Shown: piece by piece, positions 51,140 through 61,015 of the stretch
Layout: every line of letters starts with the position of its first letter
How positions within the stretch are numbered: position 1 is the stretch's first letter
Assembly: GCA_964549615.1 (NCBI GenBank)
Contig: CAZJVP010000101.1
Span: 1 to 64,000 of the forward strand
Length of the DNA stretch: 64,000 nucleotides
Origin: CAYVLA01 sp964549615 [NCBI: uncultured Thermococci archaeon]
GTDB taxonomy: Archaea > CAYQAE01 > CAYVLA01
Direction of reading: 5' to 3'
Notes under the pieces: generated by a model
What the model saw: only the letters and a program-made list of their open reading frames with translations
The model's database searches: none
What the model was told of the DNA's origin: nothing
Position numbers and translations under genes: made by a program

Positions 51140-52819
51140 TCAGGCCTCCATCCGGTATCTTTCGAACTTCCTTAGAAGCCTCCTCCAGACCAATCCCTCC
51201 ATCGACAGGACTATGGCCGCCATGATGCCAAGGAGCAGGACGAGGAGCACGGTGTTTCCGTACTCGTACCCGGCCCTGGACAGGTAGGAGCCCAAGCCGG
51301 CCACAGCGAGCGGCTTGCCGTTCTCGGCCGATTCATACGGCATGTACTCGGAGTAGATTATGGTGTTCCAGCCAGTCCCCCAGGAGAGCAGGCTGCCCGT
51401 GACGATTGCCGGCAGGATCGCGGGGATGACGAGGTGGGTAACCTTCCTGAGACCCCTGAGGCCGAAGATGAGCCCGACCTCGTTCAGCTCGCTCGGGATG
51501 TTCTTCACCGCGCTGACGACGTTGAGGAACATATACCATATCATGTCCAAAACGAGGACTGTTATCGCCGTGAGCTCAAGCCCCACGGTCCGGCCGAAGA
51601 TGCCGCTCAGGATCTTGAACATAACAGGGAAAAGGGCAAGTATGGGGACTGCCTGTCCAACATCGTACATCGGGTAGAATATCGCGGCGAACTTCTTGTT
51701 CTCGGCGGCCAGTACTCCCATCGCGAGCGCCAGAACCAGGGAGACCACGTAGGCAATTCCCAGCCGGCCCATGGTCAGCGCAACGTACATGGGAAGCCTG
51801 CCTAGCTCGTCGGCGGGCGGATCGGACAAGCCCTTTCGAATCGTGTCAAGGCTCGGCAGCCTCCTGGACGCCGCGACAATTCCAGAAGCCACGATCGACA
51901 TGACGAGGACGACCGCGATGGCCTTCTCCAGCCTCGAGTATCTCCTTAGCCTTTGGGACGCAGCAGACAGCGAGCGAGGCCAGTGGATCCTATCCCCGAC
52001 GTGCAACCATCTCCTAACCCCGAGGTTCTTCACGATCCCGAGCTGCCCGACGCCTGAGAGATCCAGCCTAACCAGTGGCTTGTACGTGCCCCTAGTTGCC
52101 CGATCCATCAATGTGTGCCAAGTGAAGGAGTTGATGTAGAGGACGAGCGCGGTGATCAGGGCCAGGAGCACAACCGCAAGCGTCAGATCGTTGTAGACGT
52201 AGGAGGCCTTTGCAAGATACATCCCGAGGCCCGGCACGGAGTAGGCTGTGCCCGCATATTGTATGTACTCAGCTGCTATCATGAAGAACCAGCCGTCGCA
52301 CCAGGCTAGGCATGCACCCGCGACCACGGCTGGCGCGATCGCAGGCAGGATCACGTGCCTTACGTAGCTGTAGCCTTTCAGCCCGAAGGTCTTGGACGAT
52401 TCGACCACGTTTGCCGGTATTGCCTTCACGGCCCCGACCACGCCGAAGAAGATGGCCCACGCCATGGAAGTGAAGAGCAGCACGATCGCCGCCAGCTCAA
52501 TCGCCAGCTCGCTGGCCTTGAACATCGATATGAGTAACATGATGACCGCGGGGAAGTATCCAAGGATGGGGATTGATTGGAGGAGGTCTATGAAGGGTAT
52601 GAGGACGAGGGAGGCGATCCTGTTTGTGGAGGCCAGGATCCCGAAAGTTATCCCCCAGACGAGCGAGATAGCCAAGGTCAAGGTTATCCTTAAGAGCGTC
52701 CTGAACGTGTAGTAGGGAAGGGAATCGATCTCCGGGTTCTGGATGAACCTCATCACTAGCCAGTACGCAAGGACTATGCCGACGAATCCGAGCAGGAATC
52801 CCGCAACTCGTCTGTTCAT
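51140..52819 (-). CDS. Fused double ABC permease (two MetI-like domains)
   Basis: 559 residues containing two complete transmembrane permease domains in one chain. Each has an EAA loop: domain 1 GLKGYSYVRHVILPAIAPA, domain 2 GLRGLRKVTHLVIPAILPA. Domain 1 covers about residues 1-250, domain 2 about 295-559, with a basic cytoplasmic linker (HWPRSLSAASQRLRRYSRLE). Most NitT/TauT systems encode one permease that homodimerises, so the fusion gives an asymmetric pore. ATG at 52819 is about 29 bases after CATTATAGG (minus, about 52844-52852). Confidence 0.88.
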   Translation of the reverse strand: MNRRVAGFLLGFVGIVLAYWLVMRFIQNPEIDSLPYYTFRTLLRITLTLAISLVWGITFGILASTNRIASLVLIPFIDLLQSIPILGYFPAVIMLLISMFKASELAIELAAIVLLFTSMAWAIFFGVVGAVKAIPANVVESSKTFGLKGYSYVRHVILPAIAPAVVAGACLAWCDGWFFMIAAEYIQYAGTAYSVPGLGMYLAKASYVYNDLTLAVVLLALITALVLYINSFTWHTLMDRATRGTYKPLVRLDLSGVGQLGIVKNLGVRRWLHVGDRIHWPRSLSAASQRLRRYSRLEKAIAVVLVMSIVASGIVAASRRLPSLDTIRKGLSDPPADELGRLPMYVALTMGRLGIAYVVSLVLALAMGVLAAENKKFAAIFYPMYDVGQAVPILALFPVMFKILSGIFGRTVGLELTAITVLVLDMIWYMFLNVVSAVKNIPSELNEVGLIFGLRGLRKVTHLVIPAILPAIVTGSLLSWGTGWNTIIYSEYMPYESAENGKPLAVAGLGSYLSRAGYEYGNTVLLVLLLGIMAAIVLSMEGLVWRRLLRKFERYRMEA

Positions 52820-52986
52820 GGATCAAGCGACATAGATGACCATCGCCTATAATGCTTTCCAGGCGAGGGCCTGCGCATCGGTGGCGGATCCCTCCAAGCA
52901 TCGACGGGGCATCTCTGCCGGGCTCACGCCTGCAGAGCCAAACCTAGTGCGCAGGAACGATGCCCGCCATATGCTGCGAGGCCCGG

Positions 52987-53805
52987 TTATCCTCCGGCCC
53001 TGGCAAATCTTCGTGCCACATCCGCGATGGCGAGTCCCTGAACCGTTATCTTTGAGGGGTCTGCCCAACCGAATCCATTCTTCTCCGCAAGGGCGATGTG
53101 TTCGACCTCGCCGTATCGGAAGCCCATGAGCCTGCTGCAGACCGAGTCGACGGCGACAAAATCATCCCCTGCCACAAGTACGTTGGCACCCACGGCTTTG
53201 CCGTAGATCTCATGGCCCTCCATAGCCACGATCCCGTCGACTATGTTCAAGTCCGGCTTCACGATCTTCAGAAGATCGATTATCTTGGTGTTGAAGTCTG
53301 CATGCATGAAGCTTTTCTCGCCCGCGATGCACCCCATCATGTTCTTGGCGCAGAGCGTGACCTTGCTCTCCCCCTGGTGGATCTTCAGCACAGGCATGTT
53401 GAGGATGAGGTCCGAGTCAAGGACCGTCCTCGCTATCTGGAACGCCTCAACCGCCAAAGGCTCGGGGACCTCGACGCGCACGCATTCGTCGTCCCAGAAA
53501 TCCACGATCCTGATCCCCAGCCCATCGGCCATCCTTCGGAACCCCAGATCCTCGAAGGCCGCCGCAACCCTGGTTGCCGAGCTCTCCCCGATCACGACCT
53601 CCCTAGCTCCCGAGTTGATCAGATACCTTGCGGCGTCGAATACCAGTCGGGGATGGGTTGTGACGCCCGTCTCAGCCGGCATGTTGACGGTGAGGTTTGG
53701 CTTGATGAGGACTCTCCTGCCCTTTGCCCGGCGGGAGGTGTTCATGAAGTCGAGGCACCTCTTCACGTCGCCCGGTCCGGGGCGGAGCACCATTACGCTT
53801 GGCAC
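52987..53805 (-). CDS. DUF362 domain protein
   Basis: 272 residues. DUF362 features: RVLIKPNLTVNMPAETGVTT, DAARYLINSGAREVVIGES, LNMPVLKIHQGESKVTLCAK, KNMMGCIAG and DSVCSRLMGF. Function unknown in the family; many members carry ferredoxin domains, this one does not. GTG at 53805 is 29 bases after CCTATTTCC (minus, about 53830-53838), leaderless; the longer in-frame start at 53925 would overlap the divergent promoter. It is divergent from the carbohydrate cluster, sharing a 148-base intergenic region. Confidence 0.82.
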   Translation of the reverse strand: MPSVMVLRPGPGDVKRCLDFMNTSRRAKGRRVLIKPNLTVNMPAETGVTTHPRLVFDAARYLINSGAREVVIGESSATRVAAAFEDLGFRRMADGLGIRIVDFWDDECVRVEVPEPLAVEAFQIARTVLDSDLILNMPVLKIHQGESKVTLCAKNMMGCIAGEKSFMHADFNTKIIDLLKIVKPDLNIVDGIVAMEGHEIYGKAVGANVLVAGDDFVAVDSVCSRLMGFRYGEVEHIALAEKNGFGWADPSKITVQGLAIADVARRFARAGG

Positions 53806-53953
53806 GGATCGGTCGTCGGCCGCCGGCGGAAATAGGTTTCCCTCACAGTGCTTGCGCCTGCTGTGCCTGCCCAAGAGATGGCCAAGCTTGGCGGCCGTGA
53901 GGGTGCACAAGAATGAGGTTACCATTAATAGTCGGTTTGTCTCGCGCCGTTAT

Positions 53954-55063
53954 ATGAGACCCCGTCTATCCGTAGACGTCATCAAGATGCCGGTCCCCGG
54001 GGCGCTGGAGGTGGTGTCGCTCGCCGCTGCTGAGACCGGCGTGATATACGGTGGAGTGACTGGGGCAAAGGGGCACCTCTTCTTCGAGTACGATCCCGAC
54101 ACGGGCCGTGCCAGGGACCTTGGCCACTTGGTCCGGTCGGGAACCCAGATCGTGAGGCGGGATGGCAGGAAGGTGGAGCAGAAGATTCACAAGTCTCTTT
54201 CTGCCCTTCCCGACGGACGCATCGTCGGAGCCACCGGCCAGAACATCGTCGTCATGGATCCCGACTACAGGATGGAGGACGATGAAGGCGGCCACGTTTT
54301 CGTCTACGATCCCGATTCAGGGTCGTGTTCCGATCTTGCCGTCCCCGTGCCGCACGAATGGATCATCAACTGCACGGTCTCCCCCGATCTGAGGTACGCC
54401 TATGGGATGACCTATCCTCTGAATCACATCTTCCAGGTCGACCTGAAGTCCGGGCAGGCAAGGATACTGGGTGAGGTGCATGGCCAGACGACCGCGGACA
54501 GCGCGTGCAGCCATGAATGCATCTGCGATATGGATGGCAATCTCTACGGTTCCTGTTGGCGTGGCCAGATATTCCGCTACGACGTTGGAGAGGACAGGCT
54601 CATCGAGACAGACCTCAGCCTCCCAGGCGGCGACCTGCGCATCGACTCCCTTGCCTTGGAAAGGTCCAGCGGCATGATATACGGAGGAACCTGGGAGGGA
54701 GGACACCTCTTCCGGCTTGATCCAGATGCGATGACGATCGAGACGATCGGGACTCCCCATCCCGGCCCGAGGCTGCCCGCCCTGAAGTTCTCAAGGGAAG
54801 GGATCCTCTTTGGCTCGGCGGGCGGCGGCTTCCAGTACAAGACGAGGTCGGCCTTCCTCTTCAGCTACGACCCCTCATCTGAAGAACTCGCCGAGATCGG
54901 CGATATCGTTGCGCAGGAAAGCGGGATACGTGGGCAACGGATGCACACCATGGCGATCGGCAGGGATGGTAGGATCTACCTGGGAGAGACCGGGATGATG
55001 ACGGGTGAGGCCGGCGAGGTTGGGGTTAACCCGTACGTGTTCGTCTGCCGCCTTGAGGATTGA
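53954..55063 (+). CDS. Six- or seven-bladed beta-propeller, first gene of carbohydrate cluster
   Basis: 369 residues without signal peptide. Repeats of the type GHLFFEYDPDTGRARDLG, GHVFVYDPDSGSCSDLA, GQIFRYDVGEDRLIE, GHLFRLDPDAMTIETIG and AFLFSYDPSSEELAEIG mark the blades; DGRIVGA and DGRIYLGE are inner strands. Resembles SMP-30/virginiamycin-lyase type propellers, so it could be a lyase or lactonase. ATG at 53954 is 25 bases after ATTAATAG (about 53926-53933): leaderless. Its stop overlaps the start of the next gene (TTGA). Confidence 0.75.
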   Translation: MRPRLSVDVIKMPVPGALEVVSLAAAETGVIYGGVTGAKGHLFFEYDPDTGRARDLGHLVRSGTQIVRRDGRKVEQKIHKSLSALPDGRIVGATGQNIVVMDPDYRMEDDEGGHVFVYDPDSGSCSDLAVPVPHEWIINCTVSPDLRYAYGMTYPLNHIFQVDLKSGQARILGEVHGQTTADSACSHECICDMDGNLYGSCWRGQIFRYDVGEDRLIETDLSLPGGDLRIDSLALERSSGMIYGGTWEGGHLFRLDPDAMTIETIGTPHPGPRLPALKFSREGILFGSAGGGFQYKTRSAFLFSYDPSSEELAEIGDIVAQESGIRGQRMHTMAIGRDGRIYLGETGMMTGEAGEVGVNPYVFVCRLED

Positions 55064-57135
55064 GCAGTTCGGGTGGTGTTGCCATCACCGCGCCTCGCGT
55101 GCTGCCTCGGGTTTGGGTTTCGCCTGTGAACCCTGAGGACTATCCAGGATTCGGCGAAAGGAAGACCAAGCCCGTGACCCGGAAGGACCTGGACCACCAG
55201 TTCCACACAACCGCCCTTCGGTACTTCTCGTACGACCGCCCGCCATCCCAACCGCCCCACAGCTACAGGTTGGTCGGCGTCCGCGAGACCTTGGATCTTT
55301 ATACGAAGATCTACGATTTTGGGCGAGTGGTCTGGCCCATGTGGCCTTTTCTCTTCGCGCAGAACTGGAAGGAGGCGATAGACGAACTCGCGGCCCGCAA
55401 GCTCTACCTCTTCGACATCTGGGCATACTGTCCATCCGGACCGTTCGAGCGGTTTGAATGGTCGGAGTACCGTGTGACGGACGAGATGCACCGCTACATC
55501 CTGGACAAGCTCGGCCCACGCTTCCTCGGGTACGACAACGGCGAGCAGGACGGCCGTTACATCGGCGGCTACGCAAGACTCGTCTGCCCCGCGCCCGCGA
55601 CCCGCAGGCAGGCCCATGACGCGTTCTTCCAGTACTTCCGCCAGCTAGGCCGGGATCTACAGAACTATCTCGTGGCCCTGAACAGCCTAACCTTTCCGCA
55701 CTACTTCGCCGCGATGGGCAACCACCGGCTACTGGGCGCCGAGACCGCGCAAGGCTTGCCCAGCGTCCCGATGTGGTATGCGTTCATCCGCGGCGCGGGC
55801 AAGCAGTACGGCCTGCTCTGGTACGGCAACTCCAGCGTTTTCAACAGGTGGGGTTGGAAGTCGTTGGACGACCCCAGCGCCGAGGACAGGCGCGTCGGCG
55901 GGTATCTGTGCGGCCCCACGGCCGGAACCAGCATGAGCCTGCTCCGGCGGCTGTGGTACGTCTTGGTCATGTACGGAAGCGTCATGATGAGCTTTGAGAC
56001 CGGCCACCTGGGCACGAGGAAGATGGAGCGCATCGTGAACGGCGCAAGGCTTGAGGTCCCCGAACTGACCGAGATTGGACGCGAACAGCTCAAGGGCAAG
56101 AAGTGGTGTGAGGACCACCCTGATAGGGGCGAGCTCCACACGCCGGTGGCGCTGACCTGGGACTACTACTCGGGTTGGGCCCCGCCTCGCCACCTGTACA
56201 CCAGTGACACCTACCTAGTCTGGGGAAACATGCCCTATGAGAAGGGCGACCACCAGATCGACCTCGTCTTTCGGGAGCTGTACCCCGGCTACGAGGATGC
56301 AAGCTTCTACCACAGCGAGCGCGGCTTTCTGACGCCCACCCCTTGCGGCGATATCTTCGACGTCATATTGTCCAATGCCTCGATCGATGTCCTGAATCGT
56401 TACGAGTGCGTCTTGGTCCTCGGTGAGACGCGGATCGAGGGTGATCTTCTGGCAAAGCTTTCCCGCTTCGTGGCGATGGGCGGACATCTGGTCGCTTGCG
56501 CGAACCAGATTTCGGAGGATGCCGAGGAGCTCTTCGGGGTCAGGGTCGGCCCGACGGAGGAGGCGTACCATGCGATCATCCCGGGGCAGGCACAGCCGAT
56601 CAACGAGGCCATGTTCAGAATGCATCGCCTAAGCCTTGACTCGGATGTTGCCGTCCTCGCAAGGACCAGGCAGGGCCTCCCCCTTGCCGCAGAAAAAGAC
56701 CACCCGGATGGCGGCTCGACCCTCCTCTTTGCCTCGGAGTTCTTCTTGACCAACCCCTTGATCGATCGAGGCAGAATCCGGAACGACCTGGACCAACCAC
56801 TCCCGTCCCCCTACGCGATCCTTGAGCATGCGAAGGCGGTGCTGCTTCCCTTCCTGCGCTCGTTTGGCCTCGTGACGATAGAGGGAAAGCCCATCCAGTA
56901 TCTCGTCAACGTCACATCCCGCACGGACCGGCTGGTCGTCACGCTCTGCAACAACGCGCCTGAAGCGTGGGAAGGGGCGATTCGACCCCGGCGGGAGCGG
57001 ATCGTGAAGGCCGTGAACTGGATGACCGACCGGGAGATTGCGGCAGGGGAAGCGGTCCGCACTGAGGTTCCGCCGCTCGATGTCGTGGTCTTGGAGCTTC
57101 TGCTTTCGGGTCCCGTCTTCGAGGTGAAGGGATGA
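55060..57135 (+). CDS. Large glycosidase-like protein with GH42-type domain organisation
   Basis: 691 residues, cytosolic. N-terminal TIM-barrel-like region (about 60-400) with GYDNGEQDGRYIGGYARL (Asn-Gly-Glu resembling an acid/base site) and VMMSFETGHLG (candidate nucleophile Glu), then an amidotransferase-fold domain like the GH42 trimerisation domain (about 400-540; YLVWGNMPYEKGDHQIDLV, VLVLGETRIEGDLL and MGGHLVACAN) and a C-terminal beta domain (about 600-691). Substrate unknown. TTG at 55060 overlaps the propeller stop; its own stop overlaps the isomerase start (ATGA), so three genes are coupled. Confidence 0.68.
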   Translation: MSSSGGVAITAPRVLPRVWVSPVNPEDYPGFGERKTKPVTRKDLDHQFHTTALRYFSYDRPPSQPPHSYRLVGVRETLDLYTKIYDFGRVVWPMWPFLFAQNWKEAIDELAARKLYLFDIWAYCPSGPFERFEWSEYRVTDEMHRYILDKLGPRFLGYDNGEQDGRYIGGYARLVCPAPATRRQAHDAFFQYFRQLGRDLQNYLVALNSLTFPHYFAAMGNHRLLGAETAQGLPSVPMWYAFIRGAGKQYGLLWYGNSSVFNRWGWKSLDDPSAEDRRVGGYLCGPTAGTSMSLLRRLWYVLVMYGSVMMSFETGHLGTRKMERIVNGARLEVPELTEIGREQLKGKKWCEDHPDRGELHTPVALTWDYYSGWAPPRHLYTSDTYLVWGNMPYEKGDHQIDLVFRELYPGYEDASFYHSERGFLTPTPCGDIFDVILSNASIDVLNRYECVLVLGETRIEGDLLAKLSRFVAMGGHLVACANQISEDAEELFGVRVGPTEEAYHAIIPGQAQPINEAMFRMHRLSLDSDVAVLARTRQGLPLAAEKDHPDGGSTLLFASEFFLTNPLIDRGRIRNDLDQPLPSPYAILEHAKAVLLPFLRSFGLVTIEGKPIQYLVNVTSRTDRLVVTLCNNAPEAWEGAIRPRRERIVKAVNWMTDREIAAGEAVRTEVPPLDVVVLELLLSGPVFEVKG

Positions 57136-57920
57136 TGGACTACCCCCCGGCAATCAACCCGGCATACCTGACCGGCTCGCTCGACTGCTGGCATCTTGCC
57201 GAGCTTTCGGCAATGGGGTACCGTGGGCTGGAGGTCACCCCTGCTTGTATCCGCACTGAGCCGAGTTGGGAACGAGAGGCCGAAGAGGCGGGAATGGAAG
57301 TTGTGTGCGTCAACGCGATCCCCGAGCTGACGCCCTATCTTACGGGAAGCCTCTCCGACGCGGTCGAGTGGCGCAGACGGGATACCCTGGAGAGGCTGGG
57401 CCGCGTCGTCGACTGGATGGATCGACGGGGGATACGGTACATGGTCGTCGCACCCAGCCGCCTTGCGGAGAACTATCAGTCAGTGAATGAGGCAGGGGCG
57501 CTGCTCGTGTCAAGCCTCCGAGAGCTGGCCTCCTTCGGGAACGCCAACATCCTGGTAGAGTCGGCGCCTTTTCGCCTCTTTGCGTCGTCAAAGGATATCG
57601 TTCGCATCGTTTCGGAGGTGGACATGTCCAATGTGGGAGCCGCGTTGGACGTCGGCCATGCGCTGATCCAGGGGGAGAACCCTTCGGAGTCAGCAGCGGT
57701 CCTCGGCGGCATCCTGAAGTATGTTCAGGTTCATGATGCGGATCTACGTCCCGGGTTCCCCAAGCTTGATGCGCATCTCCCGCTGGGGAAAGGTTCCGCG
57801 AAGGCGGAAGATCTCCGTCCGGTCATCGGCAGGACCCCATGGGCAATCAACATCGCGGCCCCGACCGATCCGGTCCGGGCGGCAGGGTCAGCACTGCAAT
57901 GGCTTCGGTGGCATGACTAG
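57132..57920 (+). CDS. Sugar phosphate isomerase/epimerase (xylose isomerase-like TIM barrel)
   Basis: 262 residues of the AP-endonuclease-2 superfamily. Metal-site residues are visible: ILVESAPF (Glu), GAALDVGHALIQGE (Asp and His), VQVHDAD (His/Asp), DAHLPLGKG. ATG at 57132 overlaps the preceding glycosidase stop (ATGA), so it is the third gene of the coupled unit and probably isomerises the sugar or sugar acid released by that enzyme. Confidence 0.82.
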   Translation: MMDYPPAINPAYLTGSLDCWHLAELSAMGYRGLEVTPACIRTEPSWEREAEEAGMEVVCVNAIPELTPYLTGSLSDAVEWRRRDTLERLGRVVDWMDRRGIRYMVVAPSRLAENYQSVNEAGALLVSSLRELASFGNANILVESAPFRLFASSKDIVRIVSEVDMSNVGAALDVGHALIQGENPSESAAVLGGILKYVQVHDADLRPGFPKLDAHLPLGKGSAKAEDLRPVIGRTPWAINIAAPTDPVRAAGSALQWLRWHD

Positions 57921-57994
57921 GTGGAAAGCAGCTTTCGGCAGCATCTTGCCAAGGGCAAGATCAGTTGCCTTCTCCTGCCCTCGAGCGCCAGCCG

Positions 57995-59254
57995 TTAGTC
58001 GCGCTCCACCAGCTTTGTCGTTGCGACCTCCCTGTAAAGCTTCCTCTTGACCATCAGGGTCCAGAGGACGAAGCCCACCGCCATGCTCGTGCCGGAAACC
58101 ACCAACCATTCCACCGCGAATATCCAAAGAAGTGCCCTATCCTTTGCGTCGATGGCTTGCTTGGTTAGGAGGTCCAGCTCGCTTATCAGCTGTTCTAGTC
58201 GATTGCGGCATCCGTCCAGATCCTGGACCAAATACTCACTATCGGCGATCTCCTTTCCTTCCACAACCTTGGAGAAGCGGAGTTCCACCTGTCTGAGGTT
58301 TGCCCCAAACCTGTCCGCGAACTCCATGGTCGATGTGAGATAGCCGCGCCTGTAGTCGAATGCGCCAAACAGGGTGCGGATCGAATGAACCAGCTCGAGA
58401 TCCTCCGGTATGTCGACGCGGGCGACTAGGTAGATCAGATGGGATAGCACGTCGACGTGCCACTTCCACCGGTAGAATTCAGGGGCTCCCGGGATGTCGC
58501 CGACGGGCGAATCGGGGATCCCGTGCCATTTGAAGACGAAAGCCATGGACCTGCCCGCGCCGAAATCCCAGTAGACGATGACGGGCTTGTTGTTGTTCCA
58601 CGCGAACCCTGGAGACATCCTCGCCAGCACGATGGCTCCCTCCTTCTCGGTAGGCCTGTTATGCGCCCAGATCCTAGGCATTGTTTCCCATGGTATATTG
58701 CGCATGAGCGGATGATCTCGGTTCTCCTCCTCCACGACTATCCAGTATCCGTGCTCCGGATAGAATATCTGCTCAACAGAGGTCACCGGCAAAACATCGC
58801 CGATGGGGAAGAGGTACCAGGACGTGTGCCTGCCGCTCGTGGCAAAGCTCGAGGAATCATCGGCCATCAGGAAGCCCAGGCCCTCCTCCTCCACGGTGGT
58901 CTTCATCCAGTGATGGAAATGCTCGGGCAGGTGGGCGGCGTCCATCCCGTCCTCGACGATGACGTCGAAATCTTGGCGCAGCCTGTCCTCGGTCCTTGGA
59001 AGGTAGAGCCGGAGCATCCGGAAGGCCTCCTCGCCCATAGACCATGCATGGCTAGGAACCGGGTACCAGTCTATGCGGGGGTCGTTGACCCAAACGGTCG
59101 CGGGATGGTTGGGACGCACCCATGCCTTGCCTATGTGCAGGAGCCGTATGACCCCTCTCTGATCCGTCCTCGCCGTGGGCTCCATTGGCAGCGCGGTGCC
59201 GGATAAGACCTGGATCCATGCGAGGAAGAGGCAAAGGGCGCACCAGCCACGCAT
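57995..59254 (-). CDS. Membrane-anchored amidotransferase-fold protein, family member P4
   Basis: 419 residues with the family plan: signal peptide (GWCALCLFLAWIQVLSG), domain starting VIRLLHIGKAWV with RLYLPRTEDRL, VIVEDGMDAAH and GLGFLMADDSSS, WKWHVDVLSHLIYLV before the stalk (about 285-365), then KDRALLWIFAVEW, transmembrane helix and tail KRKLYREVATTK. ATG at 59254 is 27 bases after ACATATAAGG (minus, about 59276-59285): leaderless. It lies 79 bases downstream of the GH10 gene on the same strand but has its own promoter. Confidence 0.75.
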   Translation of the reverse strand: MRGWCALCLFLAWIQVLSGTALPMEPTARTDQRGVIRLLHIGKAWVRPNHPATVWVNDPRIDWYPVPSHAWSMGEEAFRMLRLYLPRTEDRLRQDFDVIVEDGMDAAHLPEHFHHWMKTTVEEEGLGFLMADDSSSFATSGRHTSWYLFPIGDVLPVTSVEQIFYPEHGYWIVVEEENRDHPLMRNIPWETMPRIWAHNRPTEKEGAIVLARMSPGFAWNNNKPVIVYWDFGAGRSMAFVFKWHGIPDSPVGDIPGAPEFYRWKWHVDVLSHLIYLVARVDIPEDLELVHSIRTLFGAFDYRRGYLTSTMEFADRFGANLRQVELRFSKVVEGKEIADSEYLVQDLDGCRNRLEQLISELDLLTKQAIDAKDRALLWIFAVEWLVVSGTSMAVGFVLWTLMVKRKLYREVATTKLVERD

Positions 59255-59333
59255 GCCATGGCAAAGCGTTTCTAACCCCTTATATGTTCCGGCCTTCGCG
59301 CACCCGAGTCGTGTCCCTGAGCTGGCGGAATCA

Positions 59334-60551
59334 TCACCGCAATCGGATTTCCGCCCGAAGTTCACCCGGTCCGGGGGCGAGGTGGAATTTGCTCCGGGTT
59401 TCGCTGCCCCTAGCTCTGACCGCTATGCGGTAGGTGCCGTGGAATCCCCTGAACCGGAAATTGCCCGATGCATCGGTTCTGCCCTTTGCACAGGTCTTCC
59501 ACCGGCCGTGAATGAGCCGACGAAGGGCGTCGTAGACGGGTTTGGGACTGAGGTCCTCGCGAAGCATCCCGCCGCCCTTGAGCCACGAGCCGCGATCACA
59601 CAGGTCCCACCACGTGATCGCCACGACGGCAGGGTGTGCAAAACAGACGGTGTAGAACTTGACCGCGTAGTCGGCCTGGGCGGCCTCGTCCCACCTTCCC
59701 CTAAGGTGTGATCCGGTTATCAGCTCCCCTCCCGAGGTCGGCGTGAACTCGGTTATGTGAAGATCCTTGCCCAAGGCTGCATACTGGTCCAGGACGCTCT
59801 GCACCTGATCTAGGGGAAAGCGCATCGTCCGCGGCTCGTGAGCCTGTATGCCGATTCCGTCGAAGGGGACTCCCCTTTGCATGGCCTCCTTGAGCATCTG
59901 CAGGAAGGGTGGAAACCCGTTCGCCATAACCTCGAAGTCGTTGACGATGAGATGTGCCTTGGGGTCGGCCTCCCGCGCCCAGCGATACGGCTCGTCGATC
60001 TGAATTCCTCTGCAGTGGGAGGGCTCGTTCACGACCTCCCAGAATCCTATCTTCCCGGCGAACCGCTTGATGATCTCTGTGACGCGCCTTCTCTGGACAT
60101 CCTCGGGGGGTTGGCCCGAAGCCCAGGTCGGCCGGCCGGCCTCGTGGTCCCACAGCAGCGGATGGCCCTTGAGGTGGATGCCGTTTCGCCTGCACCAGGA
60201 GACGACCTTGTCGGTGTAGGCATAGTTCGGTTTCCCCTGTTCGGGCTCGTACCACCTCCAGTAGAAGCCCACCGTCGCGTAGTTGAACAGCTCCTTGAAC
60301 AGCTTCTTGTAGAGCCGGTTCTCGCGGGTTGTGTTGAACCGATCGAACATGTAGATGTTGCATCCGAAAAGGAAATCGTGGCTGAGCTGCTCGATGTCTA
60401 TCGAGGCGTCGGCGACAGGTTGCCCCGTTTCATCCAATACTATCACCGAGGCGTTCCTCTTGCGGTTCCTCTCGATCGCCCTAGCTGCTCTTCTGAGGAT
60501 CCGATCCTCGACGTCCTGCGCCCTTCGCGCCGCATCATTGCTCGACCCCAT
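59334..60551 (-). CDS. GH10 endo-1,4-beta-xylanase-like enzyme
   Basis: 405 residues. GH10 core: FLFGCNIYMFD, WRWYEPEQGKPNY, GHPLLWDHEAG, acid/base Glu in FWEVVNEPSH, QAHEPRTMRFPLDQV, nucleophile Glu in LHITEFTPTSGG, and ITWWDLCDRGSW. An N-terminal segment (ASVIVLDETGQPVADASI) and a C-terminal segment (TDASGNFRFRGFHGTYRIAV) are beta domains usual in this subgroup. There is no signal peptide, so it should act inside the cell on imported xylo-oligosaccharides or be exported by another route. ATG at 60551; GCATTTCTC (minus, about 60582-60590) is a possible TATA. Confidence 0.87.
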   Translation of the reverse strand: MGSSNDAARRAQDVEDRILRRAARAIERNRKRNASVIVLDETGQPVADASIDIEQLSHDFLFGCNIYMFDRFNTTRENRLYKKLFKELFNYATVGFYWRWYEPEQGKPNYAYTDKVVSWCRRNGIHLKGHPLLWDHEAGRPTWASGQPPEDVQRRRVTEIIKRFAGKIGFWEVVNEPSHCRGIQIDEPYRWAREADPKAHLIVNDFEVMANGFPPFLQMLKEAMQRGVPFDGIGIQAHEPRTMRFPLDQVQSVLDQYAALGKDLHITEFTPTSGGELITGSHLRGRWDEAAQADYAVKFYTVCFAHPAVVAITWWDLCDRGSWLKGGGMLREDLSPKPVYDALRRLIHGRWKTCAKGRTDASGNFRFRGFHGTYRIAVRARGSETRSKFHLAPGPGELRAEIRLR

Positions 60552-61015
60552 CGCCAACCACCGCGGTGCAACCCTTACGCAGAGAAATGCCATTCACTGG
60601 CGATTGCTGCCATGTATGGGCCAGAGATAAGTTTACTCCAAGGGGCCGATTAGCAGGAACTGCATCGATTGGACTGCACAGCGGTCTAGGTCCAAATACG
60701 GCAAGACGGCGGCTGATGTCCAGACACCGAGGGAAGGCACCGGCCTCCCGCCGAATGCGTCAACTGGCTGACCGCTTCATCTTGGTCCGTTCGGGCTCCG
60801 GCTATGGGGGATCGCGGCGTCCCATCGGACGGCAGAACGACAAAAGCACAACCGCTCGAATCCTGTGGAAGGAGGCCATTGGTGTTGTTATGTGGCCCGT
60901 CCCATCCGCCTAAGCCATCCATGGAACCTTTACATATCCTTGGGTCAGCGTCGCGTGATGCTGTCGGCATGGGAAGACAGGCTCACACGCGTCTTGGTCA
61001 CGTGGGTGGGTCGGA
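60552..61015. other. Divergent intergenic region
   Basis: About 460 bases between the divergent xylanase and the large glycosidase gene. No gene recognised. TTTACATATCC (about 60928-60938) is a likely TATA element for the plus-strand gene, implying a leader of about 55 bases. Confidence 0.45.

Noticed and set aside
53243-53953. Long N-terminal extension of the propeller gene
   Set aside because: Overlaps the DUF362 gene antisense; the ATG at 53954 has a correctly spaced TATA box and starts the conserved repeats.
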